Shown: piece after piece, positions 23,926 through 32,469 of the stretch
Layout of the letters: each line of letters opens with the position of its first letter
Numbering within the stretch: the stretch's first letter is position 1
Source: an uncultured Oscillospiraceae bacterium
GTDB taxonomy: Bacteria > Bacillota > Clostridia > Oscillospirales > Acutalibacteraceae
Reading direction: 5' to 3'
Length of the DNA: 34,715 nucleotides
Assembly (NCBI GenBank): GCA_900543305.1
Contig: UQQZ01000024.1
Coordinates: 1-34,715, forward strand
Notes under the pieces: model-generated
What the model saw: only the letters and a program-made list of their open reading frames with translations
Databases searched by the model: none
What the model was told of the DNA's origin: nothing
Made by a program: the position numbers and the translations under genes

Positions 23926-25518
23926 TTAGAGTATGGCCTTCAAATCTTCTTCCGGTGTGCTGATGGGAGCAATGTGGTAATGCTCTACCAAATAGTTGAG
24001 CACGTTGGGGGACAGGAAAGCGGGGAGCGTAGGTCCAAGACGAATATTCTGAATTCCCAGATATAAAAGTGTCAGCAAGATGCAGACTGCCTTTTGCTCA
24101 TACCAGGATAACACCATGGACAGAGGCAATTCATTGACGCTGCAACCAAAGGCGTCTGAAAGAGCCAATGCAATTTTGATGGCACTGTAAGCGTCGTTGC
24201 ACTGACCAATATCCATCAGGCGGGGGAGACCTCCGATGGTGCCCAGGTCCAGATCATTGAACCTGTATTTTCCGCATGCCAAAGTAAGAACAATGGAGTC
24301 CTTGGGAGTTTGCTTGACGAATTCCGTGTAGTAATTTCGGCCAGGCCGGGCTCCGTCACAGCCGCCTACCAGGAAGAAATGGCGGATCGCCCCGGACTTT
24401 ACTGCCTCAACCACTTGGTTGGCTACACCCAGTACCGTTCCATGGCCAAATCCGGTCATAACGGTGTTGCCTCCATTGATGCCGGTAAATTCCCGTTTTT
24501 CAGGATACCCGCCCAAAGCCAGAGCTTTCTCAATGACGGGAGTAAAATCCCTATCTTCTCCGATATGGACGATTTCAGGATAGGACACAACTTCCGTGGT
24601 GAACACGCGATCCGCGTAGCTGGGTCTGGGGGGCATCAGACAGTTGGTGGTAAAAAGAATGGGCGCGGGAAGGTCTGCAAACTCTTTTTGCTGGTTCTGC
24701 CAGGCCGTCCCAAAATTTCCTTTTAAATGGGGATATTTTTTCAGTTCGGGATAGCCGTGAGCAGGGAGCATTTCCCCGTGGGTATATACATTGATGCCCT
24801 TGCCTTGGGTCTGCTCCAACAACAATTTCAGATCCAAAAGATCGTGGCCGGAAATCACAATGAAAGGACCTTTCTCTACGGTCAAGGGAACCACGGTGGG
24901 AACAGGTGTCCCAAACGTTTCCGTGTTGGCCCGATCCAGCAACTCCATGCAGGAAAGATTATATTTTCCCACTTCCAGCACAATGGGGAGCAGCTCTTCC
25001 ATGCCCCAATCTTCTCCCACGGCGAAGAGGGCTTTGGCCAGGAAACGATACAGCTCCTGATCGGTATAACCCAAAACCATTGCATGGTAGGCATAGGCAG
25101 CCACACCGCGAATACCGAACAAAATAAGAGACTTGAGGCTGCGAATGTCTTCTTGGGCATTCCAAAGACGGGAAAGGTCGTAGTCCTCCATCCTGCCGCA
25201 AGGGGCGCCACAGCCACAGCACATGGGGACAAGGGCATTTTTCTCAGCGTGGACTCGCTCGATCAAGGCGCTGACCGTTTCTTCGTTAAAGTTGACGTTG
25301 GTGACGGTGGTAAACAGGCCCTCTACAATGACCTTCCAGGTGGAATCCGTAGGCAGGGAATCCCCGTCTATGGCGCGGGCCAAACCGATCAGAGCGCCGG
25401 TCAATTGATCCTGCAATTTTGCCACCTGAGCAGATTTGCCACAGACACCGGCTTTTCCGGTACATCCCGTACAACCGGCAGTCTGTTCACATTGAAAACA
25501 AAACATTTTTTGATCCAT
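23926..25518 (-). CDS. hcp: Hybrid-cluster protein (hydroxylamine reductase)
   Basis: A cytoplasmic iron-sulfur-oxygen protein linked to nitric-oxide and hydroxylamine detoxification. The 530-residue chain opens MDQKMFCFQCEQTAGCTGCTGKAGVCGK, the N-terminal cysteine cluster. The hybrid-cluster motifs follow: VLTLACGKYRFNDLDLGTIGGLPRLMDIGQCNDAYS, with Glu and Cys ligands upstream in the TTNCLMPPRPSYADR stretch. ATG 25518 has GGAGG 8 bases upstream. It is the last gene of an operon after a cupin and an iron-sulfur protein. The divergent Crp/Fnr-type regulator resembles the HcpR arrangement known to control hcp in anaerobes. Confidence 0.96.
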   Translation of the reverse strand: MDQKMFCFQCEQTAGCTGCTGKAGVCGKSAQVAKLQDQLTGALIGLARAIDGDSLPTDSTWKVIVEGLFTTVTNVNFNEETVSALIERVHAEKNALVPMCCGCGAPCGRMEDYDLSRLWNAQEDIRSLKSLILFGIRGVAAYAYHAMVLGYTDQELYRFLAKALFAVGEDWGMEELLPIVLEVGKYNLSCMELLDRANTETFGTPVPTVVPLTVEKGPFIVISGHDLLDLKLLLEQTQGKGINVYTHGEMLPAHGYPELKKYPHLKGNFGTAWQNQQKEFADLPAPILFTTNCLMPPRPSYADRVFTTEVVSYPEIVHIGEDRDFTPVIEKALALGGYPEKREFTGINGGNTVMTGFGHGTVLGVANQVVEAVKSGAIRHFFLVGGCDGARPGRNYYTEFVKQTPKDSIVLTLACGKYRFNDLDLGTIGGLPRLMDIGQCNDAYSAIKIALALSDAFGCSVNELPLSMVLSWYEQKAVCILLTLLYLGIQNIRLGPTLPAFLSPNVLNYLVEHYHIAPISTPEEDLKAIL

Positions 25519-25575
25519 AATAGATTCCTCCAAACATTGTTGCAAATAGTTTGTACCATTGATGGGGGATGATTC

Positions 25576-25908
25576 TTAGAAGATGACCACAAGGAGCATT
25601 TTGAATTGTTCTTTTCCAAATACCGCATGAGGATGGCCAGCGGGCATGACGATGGATTCCCCTTCCCGAAGAAGGAAATCCTGGCCGTCGATAGTGATTT
25701 GGCCCACCCCGTCCAGGCAGGTGACGAAGGCATCTCCGCCGGACTCATGGGTGCTGATTTCCTCTCCTTTGTCAAAGGAAAACAAGGTGACGCTTACCGC
25801 AGCATTTTGTGCTAAGGTTTTGCTGACAACCTGGCCTTCCTGGTAAGAAATTTGCTCTTTGAGCGTCAAAACCTCTGCCTTCGAGATGTTTTTCATGGGT
25901 TCTTTCAT
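25576..25908 (-). CDS. Small cupin-domain protein
   Basis: A 110-residue single-domain cupin. The two motifs are visible: ISTHESGGDAFVTCLDGVGQI and GESIVMPAGHPHAVFG, with His and Glu positions for a metal. A metal-binding or sensor role is likely but no reaction can be given. ATG 25908 follows AAAGGAGG by 7 bases. It sits 57 bases upstream of hcp and 13 bases after the iron-sulfur gene, all one operon. Cupins in hcp operons of gut Clostridia seem familiar to me, but I cannot state a function. Confidence 0.87.
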   Translation of the reverse strand: MKEPMKNISKAEVLTLKEQISYQEGQVVSKTLAQNAAVSVTLFSFDKGEEISTHESGGDAFVTCLDGVGQITIDGQDFLLREGESIVMPAGHPHAVFGKEQFKMLLVVIF

Positions 25909-25921
25909 GGGATTTCCTCCT

Positions 25922-26635
25922 TTACCGGTCCAGAATTTTTCCGTCTACAGAAATGGTCACAACCTGCCAGGGGAGAAACTTGCCGCTGTTTTGCAGGGCA
26001 GTTTTCGTGGCGGCTTCCAGCCCTCCGCAGCAAGGCACTTCCATACGCACAATGGTGACGCTTTGGATGTCGTTGTTCTGGAGAATCTGGGTAAGTTTTT
26101 CGCTGTAATCTACGCTGTCCAATTTGGGACAACCGATTAAAGTGATTTTTCCCTTCATAAACTCTTGATGAAGGTTTGCATAGGCAAAGGCTGTACAATC
26201 TGCCGCAATCAGCAGTTTCGCCTTGTGGAAATAGGGGGCGTTTACGGGTACCAGTTTGATTTGGCAAGGCCACTGACCCAGCTGAGAGGCTCCATGGGAT
26301 ACGGGGGACTCTGCAGGAGAATCTGCTGTCCGATCAAAACGGTGCATCTGGTGGCCAGGACAACCGGCATGGGCAATGGGCGCTGCCGGACCCTTTTTAT
26401 TTTTCATGTTTTCCTGGACGGCTTTTTCATCGTAAGCGGCAGCTTCCCGTTCCACAAATGAAATGGCGCCGGTGGGACAGGTGGGAAGACAGTCACCCAA
26501 TCCATCGCAGTAGTCATCGCGGAGGAGCTTGGCTTTGCCGTCCACCATGCCGATTGCGCCCTCGTGACAAGCTGCTGCACAGGCTCCGCAGCCGTTGCAT
26601 TTTTCCTGATCTATGTGAATGATTTTCCGAATCAT
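25922..26635 (-). CDS. Two-[4Fe-4S] ferredoxin-type protein of the hcp operon
   Basis: The first ~65 residues are a bacterial ferredoxin domain with CNGCGACAAACHEGA and CDGLGDCLPTCPTGA. The rest is a domain with conserved cysteines (HAGCPGHQMHR, LIAADCTAFAYANLHQEF, LIGCPKLD, VPCCGG) that may bind a further cluster. It is probably the electron donor to the hybrid-cluster protein or to a partner. ATG 26635 (MIRKIIHID) is preferred since AAAGGA lies 9-10 bases upstream; ATG 26644 sits right on that site. It is the first gene of the operon and its promoter carries the -41.5 palindrome. Confidence 0.88.
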   Translation of the reverse strand: MIRKIIHIDQEKCNGCGACAAACHEGAIGMVDGKAKLLRDDYCDGLGDCLPTCPTGAISFVEREAAAYDEKAVQENMKNKKGPAAPIAHAGCPGHQMHRFDRTADSPAESPVSHGASQLGQWPCQIKLVPVNAPYFHKAKLLIAADCTAFAYANLHQEFMKGKITLIGCPKLDSVDYSEKLTQILQNNDIQSVTIVRMEVPCCGGLEAATKTALQNSGKFLPWQVVTISVDGKILDR

Positions 26636-26657
26636 ATTTGTCATCCTTTCCTTTTCC

Positions 26658-26686
26658 TTGATCTTGTGACCAGAGTATACTATAAT
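26658..26686 (+). promoter_or_regulatory. Promoter of the Crp/Fnr-type regulator gene
   Basis: TTGATC (26658-26663), 17 bases and TATAAT (26681-26686). Transcription would start near 26693, placing the palindrome at about +10 to +23. Confidence 0.7.
26674..26679 (-). promoter_or_regulatory. -10 element of the iron-sulfur/cupin/hcp operon
   Basis: TATACT on the minus strand (26679-26674), with no good -35. With its first base at -12, the palindrome centre at 26708.5 is at -41.5, the class II position for Crp/Fnr activators. Confidence 0.6.
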
Positions 26687-26701
26687 TTCAAATGAAAGTC
26701 T

Positions 26702-26715
26702 GTTGTTTTAACAAC
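26702..26715. promoter_or_regulatory. Crp/Fnr-type operator between the hcp operon and its regulator
   Basis: GTTGTTTTAACAAC is a perfect 14-base palindrome in the 96-base divergent gap. Its placement at -41.5 for the hcp operon and within the regulator's early transcript suggests activation of the first and autorepression of the second. Confidence 0.75.
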
Positions 26716-26731
26716 GTTAGGGGAGAAAATC

Positions 26732-27397
26732 ATGGAATTACTGTTGTCGGATACCCAATTGTTTCGGGGAATTGCGGAAGAAGAAATTCACTCTTTACTC
26801 CAATGTTTGGCTGCCACCAAGGAAGAGTATAAAAAAGGGGATGTGATCTTAGGGGAAGGTACCACTACGGAAAGTCTGGGAATTGTTCTTTCGGGAATGG
26901 CCATCATTTCTTGCAGTGATATTTGGGGAAATAACAGCATCTTGGGCAATGTGGCGCCGGGGGCTGTTTTTGGGGAAGTGTATGCCTGTATTCCGGGAGA
27001 GCCGTTGCGCATTGCTGTATCTGCCGCTGAAGATACCAAAGTATTGTCTATGAATGTGGGGAGAGTCTTGTCCACCTGTTCCAGCGCTTGTCCTTTCCAC
27101 ACCAAGCTGGTTCGGAATCTCTTGACTGTCTGCGCCCACAAAAGCTTGGAGCTTTCCCAGCGGATTTTACACACCAGTTCGAAATCCATCCGGGGCAGAT
27201 TGATGTCCTATTTTTCCGAGTGTGCCAAGCGAGCCGGAAAACGTTCTTTCCAAATTCCATTTAACCGGCAGCAGTTGGCAGATTATTTGGGAGTAGACCG
27301 GAGCGCCATGAGCAATGAATTGTCCAAGATGCAAAAAGAAGGGATGATCGAATACAGCCGTAACCAATTTCTCCTAAAACAGCAGGAAATGATCTAG
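26732..27397 (+). CDS. Crp/Fnr-family regulator, HcpR-like
   Basis: A 221-residue regulator with an N-terminal cyclic-nucleotide-fold sensor domain (GDVILGEGTTTESLGIVLSGMAII, GAVFGEVYA) and a C-terminal winged helix (FNRQQLADYLGVDRSAMSNELSKMQKEGMI). It lacks the N-terminal four-cysteine cluster of Fnr, but has Cys-Ser-Ser-Ala-Cys near residue 111-115. Divergent placement from the hcp operon and the shared palindrome make control of nitrosative-stress response the best inference. ATG 26732 follows GGGGAGA at a suitable distance. Confidence 0.92.
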   Translation: MELLLSDTQLFRGIAEEEIHSLLQCLAATKEEYKKGDVILGEGTTTESLGIVLSGMAIISCSDIWGNNSILGNVAPGAVFGEVYACIPGEPLRIAVSAAEDTKVLSMNVGRVLSTCSSACPFHTKLVRNLLTVCAHKSLELSQRILHTSSKSIRGRLMSYFSECAKRAGKRSFQIPFNRQQLADYLGVDRSAMSNELSKMQKEGMIEYSRNQFLLKQQEMI

Positions 27398-27480
27398 CAT
27401 TTGGCCCGGTGGGAAAATGTTCTTTCGGGTTTCTTAGATTGTTTATACAGGCGAAGATCCTATCAGTATTGCTTTTCTTA

Positions 27481-27509
27481 TTGAAAATATACCTGATAGA
27501 TTCTATAAT
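27481..27509 (+). promoter_or_regulatory. Sigma-A promoter of the flavodoxin-fold reductase gene
   Basis: TTGAAA (27481-27486), 17 bases and TATAAT (27504-27509), 42 bases before the start. Confidence 0.85.
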
Positions 27510-27551
27510 AAAAAAGAAATGTCTAAAAACTTTTGACGGGAGGTTAGCGGT

Positions 27552-28169
27552 TTGAAAGTATTGATGATCAATGGAAGCCCTAGAAAAAACGGAAATACAT
27601 CGATCGCCTTACAGGAGATGGAGAAAATTTTCCAAGAAGAGGGAATTCAGGTGGAGACTGTGCAGGTGGGCAACCAAGACCTTCGGGGATGTATCGCCTG
27701 CAATACCTGTGCCAAAAATGGCAAATGTGTGTTTGACGATTTAGTCAATGAAACGGCGCCTAAATTCGAAGCGGCAGATGGTTTGGTAATTGCCAGCCCG
27801 GTGTACTACGCTTCCGCCAATGGTACTTTGATTTCTTTTATAGATCGTCTGTTTTACAGCACTCCTTTTGACAAAACCATGAAGGTGGGGGCTGCGGTGG
27901 CTGTTGCCCGGCGTGGAGGCGTTTCCGCCACCTATGATGAACTGAACAAATATTTTGCCATCTCCGGTATGCCCATTGCCACGAGTCAGTATTGGAATGC
28001 GGTTTATGGCAGAGAAAAAGGGGAGGCTTCCGAGGATGCGGAAGGTATGCAAACCATGCGTACCCTGGCTCGGAACATGTCTTTCCTGATGAAGTCCATC
28101 CAACTGGGAAAAGAGCAGCTGGGGTTGCCTCAACGGGAACCGGCTCAACGTACAAACTTTATTCGTTGA
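27552..28169 (+). CDS. Flavodoxin-fold NAD(P)H-dependent FMN reductase (iron-sulfur flavoprotein-like)
   Basis: The 205-residue protein has the FMN phosphate loop MINGSPRKNGNTS, a CxxCxxxGxC stretch (CIACNTCAKNGKC) in the usual iron-sulfur flavoprotein position, and SPVYYASANGTLISFIDRLFY. It is a cytoplasmic FMN reductase or quinone reductase; partners are unknown. TTG 27552 follows GGGAGG. It stands alone with its own promoter. The cysteine spacing could bind a cluster or be a relic; I cannot tell. Confidence 0.9.
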   Translation: MKVLMINGSPRKNGNTSIALQEMEKIFQEEGIQVETVQVGNQDLRGCIACNTCAKNGKCVFDDLVNETAPKFEAADGLVIASPVYYASANGTLISFIDRLFYSTPFDKTMKVGAAVAVARRGGVSATYDELNKYFAISGMPIATSQYWNAVYGREKGEASEDAEGMQTMRTLARNMSFLMKSIQLGKEQLGLPQREPAQRTNFIR

Positions 28170-28191
28170 AGCGAGAGCTTTCATAAATGTA

Positions 28192-28221
28192 TTGACAATT
28201 ATACCTATAATACAGTATCCT
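28192..28221 (+). promoter_or_regulatory. Promoter of the SLH/transglutaminase gene
   Basis: TTGACA (28192-28197), 18 bases and TATCCT (28216-28221). Confidence 0.7.
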
Positions 28222-28262
28222 TATGGCAGAATATTTTTGCACTTTTCTGAGGAGGGGACTGT

Positions 28263-29747
28263 ATGAAGAAGCGGTGGAGCAAGGTAACTTGCACGGTATT
28301 GGCGCTGCTGGTGTGCCTGATGGTGATTCCCCTGAGTCCTGCCAGTGCGGCAGGGGACGCCATGAGCCTGGATCAGGTGCGAAAGCTGATGAACGCTGAG
28401 CCACTTTATCCCCAGAAAACGGGGTATGTGGAGTTGGATCAGCTGTTGGAAAAACTGGTAGCTCCTTATGAAGGCAAAGATACATATACAACTCTCAAGG
28501 GTCTGTACGAGTGGACGGTGAACAATATCGATTACAGCTGGAACGGATATTCCCAGGACTACGCTCCGGCATATGATTGCTTCACACTGACATATCCCCT
28601 CACCTATGAGACGGGATTGCCTCAGGCGTATCCGCGGGATATGATTGACCGTGCATACCACATGCTCACAGCCCGTACAGGCGTTTGCTACGATTGGGGA
28701 ATCCTCTTTGCGGTGATGGCGCGATATGTGGGCATCGAAAGTTATGTTCACACAGGAATTCTCCGAATCGGGACCTGGACCGGTCACCACGGGTGGACGG
28801 AATTGAAATTGGGCGGCAAAAACTACATTTTTGACGGCCAACAGGATTGGCGTTCTAAGGGTATCTACGGCAGGATCATGTATGACCACTTTGGCATTTC
28901 CATGGATGCAGCTTGGAGATATACCCAAGAAACCGGTGCAAATGCCAAACGGGATGCCAGTATGCTTCCGGTGACTGACCCTCGGGTGCGAATTGCCAAC
29001 GTGGAAGTAGTAACCTCCCGTTCTGGCAAGATACAGGGAGCTGGAGCATGTGTATGGGGAGAGGAGACCACGTTGACATCGGCTGGAGATCTTCCGGTAG
29101 TAGGCTGGTACTCTTCCAATGGAACGCTGCTTAGCTACGAGCCCACTTACATTTTGGTTCCCAAAGGCGATACCACTTTGTGCGCCCTTTTTGAAGGAGA
29201 TACATTTATTGACATTCCGGCCAATGCGTGGTATTTGGATGACGTGCTTCAGGCAACACAAATGGAATTGGTAACCGGCATGTCCGAGGCATTTTTTGAA
29301 CCTGGAGGCACCATGAACCGGGCTATGTTTGCCACCTTGCTCTATCGGGTGGAAGGCGCTGACGGTTCCCAGTCGACGGCTCCTTTTGAGGATGTAAGTT
29401 CCAATTCCTGGTATGCCGATGCCGTAAATTGGGCCTATGACAGTGGGGTTGTCCATGGAATTTCTGAGACCGAATTTGCCCCTATGCAAAACGTCACTCG
29501 AGAACAGGCTGCCACCATGATGGTACAGTATCTGGAAAGCAAGGGCATTGTTTCCGATGCACAGGAGCCCTATTTTACTGACAACGACAAGATTAGTGAC
29601 TACGCCTGGCAGACTTTGGCTCAGGCACAGGAACTGGGACTGATGCAAGGTTACGAGGATGGTTCCATTCGGCCTCAGAGAACCTTGTCCCGCGCAGAAG
29701 GGGTTTCTCTGCTCATGAACCTGTTGGAGTGTCTGGAAGCGGCTTGA
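28263..29747 (+). CDS. Secreted transglutaminase-like protein with S-layer homology repeats
   Basis: A 494-residue exported protein. The signal peptide (basic KKRWSK, hydrophobic core, cleavage near ASA-A at about 29-30) is followed by a transglutaminase-like fold. Its triad is visible: ARTGVCYDWG (C142), GHHGWTEL (H165/H166) and FDGQQ (D181). A small beta region follows, then three SLH repeats from about 315 to 490 (FIDIPANAWY..., FEDVSSNSWY..., FTDNDKISDY...). The repeats would hold it on the cell-wall secondary polymer. GAGGAGGGG precedes the ATG. Enzymatic activity may be peptidase-like or cross-linking. It is a single gene with its own promoter and terminator. Confidence 0.93.
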   Translation: MKKRWSKVTCTVLALLVCLMVIPLSPASAAGDAMSLDQVRKLMNAEPLYPQKTGYVELDQLLEKLVAPYEGKDTYTTLKGLYEWTVNNIDYSWNGYSQDYAPAYDCFTLTYPLTYETGLPQAYPRDMIDRAYHMLTARTGVCYDWGILFAVMARYVGIESYVHTGILRIGTWTGHHGWTELKLGGKNYIFDGQQDWRSKGIYGRIMYDHFGISMDAAWRYTQETGANAKRDASMLPVTDPRVRIANVEVVTSRSGKIQGAGACVWGEETTLTSAGDLPVVGWYSSNGTLLSYEPTYILVPKGDTTLCALFEGDTFIDIPANAWYLDDVLQATQMELVTGMSEAFFEPGGTMNRAMFATLLYRVEGADGSQSTAPFEDVSSNSWYADAVNWAYDSGVVHGISETEFAPMQNVTREQAATMMVQYLESKGIVSDAQEPYFTDNDKISDYAWQTLAQAQELGLMQGYEDGSIRPQRTLSRAEGVSLLMNLLECLEAA

Positions 29748-29808
29748 CTTTCTATATAGGAGGCCAATGGGGAAACAGAGTGGTACTACCCGTGTAGTTC
29801 TTCTTTTG

Positions 29809-29855
29809 AAAGCCGTCCTTTGCAATCTGGCAAGGGGCGGCTTTTCCTTTTTAAT
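29809..29855 (+). terminator. Terminator after the SLH gene
   Basis: AAGCCGTCCTTTGC pairs with GCAAGGGGCGGCTT (two G-U) and is followed by TTCCTTTTT. Confidence 0.75.
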
Positions 29856-29898
29856 AATAAAAAGGGAAAACAAAGGAATGAGGAAACGATAAGTTCCA

Positions 29899-29927
29899 TT
29901 GCGCTGTTGGAGAGAGCCGCGTATAAT
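29899..29927 (+). promoter_or_regulatory. Probable promoter of the alcohol dehydrogenase gene
   Basis: TTGCGC (29899-29904), 17 bases and TATAAT (29922-29927). Confidence 0.65.
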
Positions 29928-30035
29928 GAAGTGGAACGCTAGCGGGATGGACTGATGGGTGGAGACGTAACCCAACTGGTTAATTTTATAAAAAGAAGTC
30001 TAGGAAGCAGTCAAAGAAAGGAAATGGAGAATCAG

Positions 30036-31073
30036 ATGAAAGCCTTAACCTATTTGGAACATGGAAAATTTGCTTTGATTGAAAAACCAAAGCCATCTCT
30101 GCAAAGTTCCCGGGACGCCATTGTACGGGTTACCATGAGTTCTATCTGCACCAGCGATCTGCATATTAAACATGGCAGTGTTCCCCGTGCTGTTCCCGGA
30201 ATCACCGTAGGTCATGAGATGGTGGGCGTTGTGGAGCAGGTTGGCAGTGATGTCAAGTCCGTATGTCCAGGGGATAGGGTGACGGTGAATGTAGAGACTT
30301 TCTGTGGCGAGTGTTTTTTCTGCAAGCACGGCTATGTGAACAATTGTACCGACAAAAACGGAGGTTGGGCCTTGGGATGCCGCATCGATGGCGGCCAGGC
30401 AGAGTACGTTCGGGTTCCCTATGCAGAGCAAGGATTAAATCGGATTCCGGACAGCGTTACGGACGAGCAGGCGTTGTTTGTGGGAGACATCTTAGCTACG
30501 GGCTTTTGGGCAGCCCGCATTTCTGAAATTGGTCCAGAAGACACTGTTCTGATCATCGGAGCGGGCCCCACAGGTATCTGCACCTTGCTTTGCGTGATGC
30601 TAAAAAAACCACGAAGAATCATCGTATGCGAAAAGGATGAGACGAGGCGGCAATTTGTCCGAGAACATTACCCTCAGGTTCTACTTTGTGGGCCGGAGGA
30701 TTGCGTGCAGTTTGTGGAACAAACCTCTGACCACGGTGGAGCGGATGTGGTCTTAGAGGTGGCAGGGGCCCCAGATACTTTTACGCTTGCATGGAAGTGT
30801 GCCCGTCCCAACGGAATTGTGACAGTAGTAGCTCTTTATGAGGAAGACCAGGTGTTGCCTTTACCCCAGATGTACGGTAAAAACTTGATTTTCAAAACCG
30901 GAGGGGTAGATGGTTGTGATTGCGCGGAAATCCTTTCCCTGATTGAACAGGGGAAGATCGATACAACCCCTCTGATCACCCATCAATTCCCCTTATCAAA
31001 GATCGAAGAGGGCTATGAGATTTTTGAAAAAAGGTTGGATGGAGTAATCAAGGTGGCAATTACACCAGACTGA
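30036..31073 (+). CDS. Zinc-dependent alcohol/polyol dehydrogenase (MDR family)
   Basis: A 345-residue medium-chain dehydrogenase. Catalytic zinc ligands are the Cys in SSICTSDLH and the His-Glu in GITVGHEMVG. A structural zinc site is given by CGECFFCKHGYVNNC, and the NAD-binding motif is VLIIGAGPTGICTLL. It is cytoplasmic and oxidises an alcohol or reduces an aldehyde, substrate unknown; lactaldehyde from fucose would be one candidate but it is 12 kb from that operon. ATG 30036 has GGAG 6 bases upstream and fits the family N-terminus (MKALTY). The frame extends to 29955 without homology. Confidence 0.92.
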   Translation: MKALTYLEHGKFALIEKPKPSLQSSRDAIVRVTMSSICTSDLHIKHGSVPRAVPGITVGHEMVGVVEQVGSDVKSVCPGDRVTVNVETFCGECFFCKHGYVNNCTDKNGGWALGCRIDGGQAEYVRVPYAEQGLNRIPDSVTDEQALFVGDILATGFWAARISEIGPEDTVLIIGAGPTGICTLLCVMLKKPRRIIVCEKDETRRQFVREHYPQVLLCGPEDCVQFVEQTSDHGGADVVLEVAGAPDTFTLAWKCARPNGIVTVVALYEEDQVLPLPQMYGKNLIFKTGGVDGCDCAEILSLIEQGKIDTTPLITHQFPLSKIEEGYEIFEKRLDGVIKVAITPD

Positions 31074-31225
31074 TGAAAATAGCATGGACAAGTTCCTTTA
31101 TGAAACCCAGGATTTCCTTTTGGAAAATCCTGTGGCAAAAGATACCTGTCAAATCCCTTTCTGAAATAAACAGGGAAGAAAGTCTGACCCTAGAGCTTAG
31201 GACGGAATAGGGGATCTAAACGGAA

Positions 31226-31262
31226 AAGGGAGACGCTTTAAAAAGCGCTTCCCTTCTTGTAT
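31226..31262 (+). terminator. Terminator after the alcohol dehydrogenase gene
   Basis: GGGAGACGCTT (31228-31238) pairs imperfectly with AAGCGCTTCCC (31243-31253), followed by TTCTTGT. Confidence 0.55.
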
Positions 31263-31264
31263 AA

Positions 31265-31311
31265 AGAAAACCGGGTGGAAAGCCGTTGGTTGAGTAGCTT
31301 TCATCCCGGTT
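31265..31311 (-). terminator. Terminator of the M24 peptidase gene
   Basis: On the minus strand AACCGGG (31311-31305) and GAAAGC pair with GCTTTC and CCCGGTT across a 13-base loop, followed by TTCTTTAT. Confidence 0.7.
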
Positions 31312-31330
31312 CTGTTTGTATGGAAGAAGG

Positions 31331-32404
31331 TCAGCCGATTGTCTGGCAGTGCTTATCCACATGGTTGAGCACTTCGCAACCATCGGCGGTAACCAGCACT
31401 AAGTCCTCCACCCGGACACCCATCTCTCCAGGCAGGTAAACACCAGGCTCAATAGAGAACACCATGCCTTCCTGAGCCAGTGCAGAGTTTGCGCTGCTCA
31501 CATCCCCCTGCTCATGATCGGTACGGCCGATAAAGTGCCCCAACCGGTGGGTAAAATACGCACCGTAGCCTGCCTGGGCGATCAAATCCCGAGCGGCCTT
31601 GTCCAACTGGCACAGGGGTACTCCTGGACGGACCAGAGCCTCGGCGGCTTCGTTTGCCCGGCGCACCAGATCGTGGATGGTGGCATGCTTGTCGGAGACT
31701 TCCTTGCAGAAATAGGTGCGGGTCATATCGGAGCAATAACCTTCCTTACGGCCGCCGATATCCAATACAATGCAGTCGCCGGCCTGCAGGACAGTGTCGT
31801 CCGGCATGTGATGGGGATCGGCAGCGTTGGCGCCAAAAGAAACAATAGGGGAGAAGGACTGCCCGTCGCAGCCCAGATCTTTGTACTGAGCAACCAAGTA
31901 TTCGGCTACCTGCCGCTCGGTCATGCCCTCCCGGATGTAAGCAACTGCACGGTTCATGGCTTCATCGTTCAAGCGGGAATTCATCCGCATGAGCTCTTGT
32001 TCAACCGGGTCCTTGCAAGCCCGTACGCTGTCAACGCAGTCACTTGCCAACTGGCAGGGAGTGTCGGGCAGCCGCTCCATCCAAGGCAGCAGAAACACAG
32101 CTGTCCATTCTTTGTCGATGCCCAAAGGCTTGCCGGCCTGGATGTGTTGGGCAATCAGGTCGATGGAATCGTCAGTGTCGGTGAACCAGACTTCCGCAAT
32201 GGGAGTTTTTGGCACGGTGAAAAGTTTGTTGAGGAAGAAAACGTGCTGACCGTCAGTGCGCAAGTAAAGTGCGAACAACCGTTCAAAAGGTTCCACATAC
32301 ACCCCTGTCAAATAGTCGATGCTCTGGGGGTCGCAGACGATCATCTGGGTCAGGCCCTTGGCTTTCATAGCCTGAAGCACCCGATCAATGCGTTCCATTT
32401 CCAT
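31331..32404 (-). CDS. M24-family aminopeptidase (Xaa-Pro peptidase type)
   Basis: A cytoplasmic dimetal peptidase removing an N-terminal residue before proline. The 357-residue chain has an N-terminal creatinase-like domain (1-130) and the pita-bread domain. Five metal ligands are visible: VLDIGG, SDMTRTYF, HRLGHFIG, SIEPGVYLP and RVEDLVLV. ATG 32404 (MEMERIDR) lies 8 bases after GGGAGG; an upstream start at 32434 has no ribosome site. It is a single gene with a clear promoter. Confidence 0.93.
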   Translation of the reverse strand: MEMERIDRVLQAMKAKGLTQMIVCDPQSIDYLTGVYVEPFERLFALYLRTDGQHVFFLNKLFTVPKTPIAEVWFTDTDDSIDLIAQHIQAGKPLGIDKEWTAVFLLPWMERLPDTPCQLASDCVDSVRACKDPVEQELMRMNSRLNDEAMNRAVAYIREGMTERQVAEYLVAQYKDLGCDGQSFSPIVSFGANAADPHHMPDDTVLQAGDCIVLDIGGRKEGYCSDMTRTYFCKEVSDKHATIHDLVRRANEAAEALVRPGVPLCQLDKAARDLIAQAGYGAYFTHRLGHFIGRTDHEQGDVSSANSALAQEGMVFSIEPGVYLPGEMGVRVEDLVLVTADGCEVLNHVDKHCQTIG

Positions 32405-32439
32405 TGAGTATTCCTCCCGATTTGGTTTATTCAACTTTC

Positions 32440-32469
32440 ATTCTAGCACGGTGCCCAGGTGTTTTGCAA
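32440..32469 (-). promoter_or_regulatory. Promoter of the M24 peptidase gene
   Basis: TTGCAA (32469-32464), 18 bases and TAGAAT (32445-32440) on the minus strand. Confidence 0.6.
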
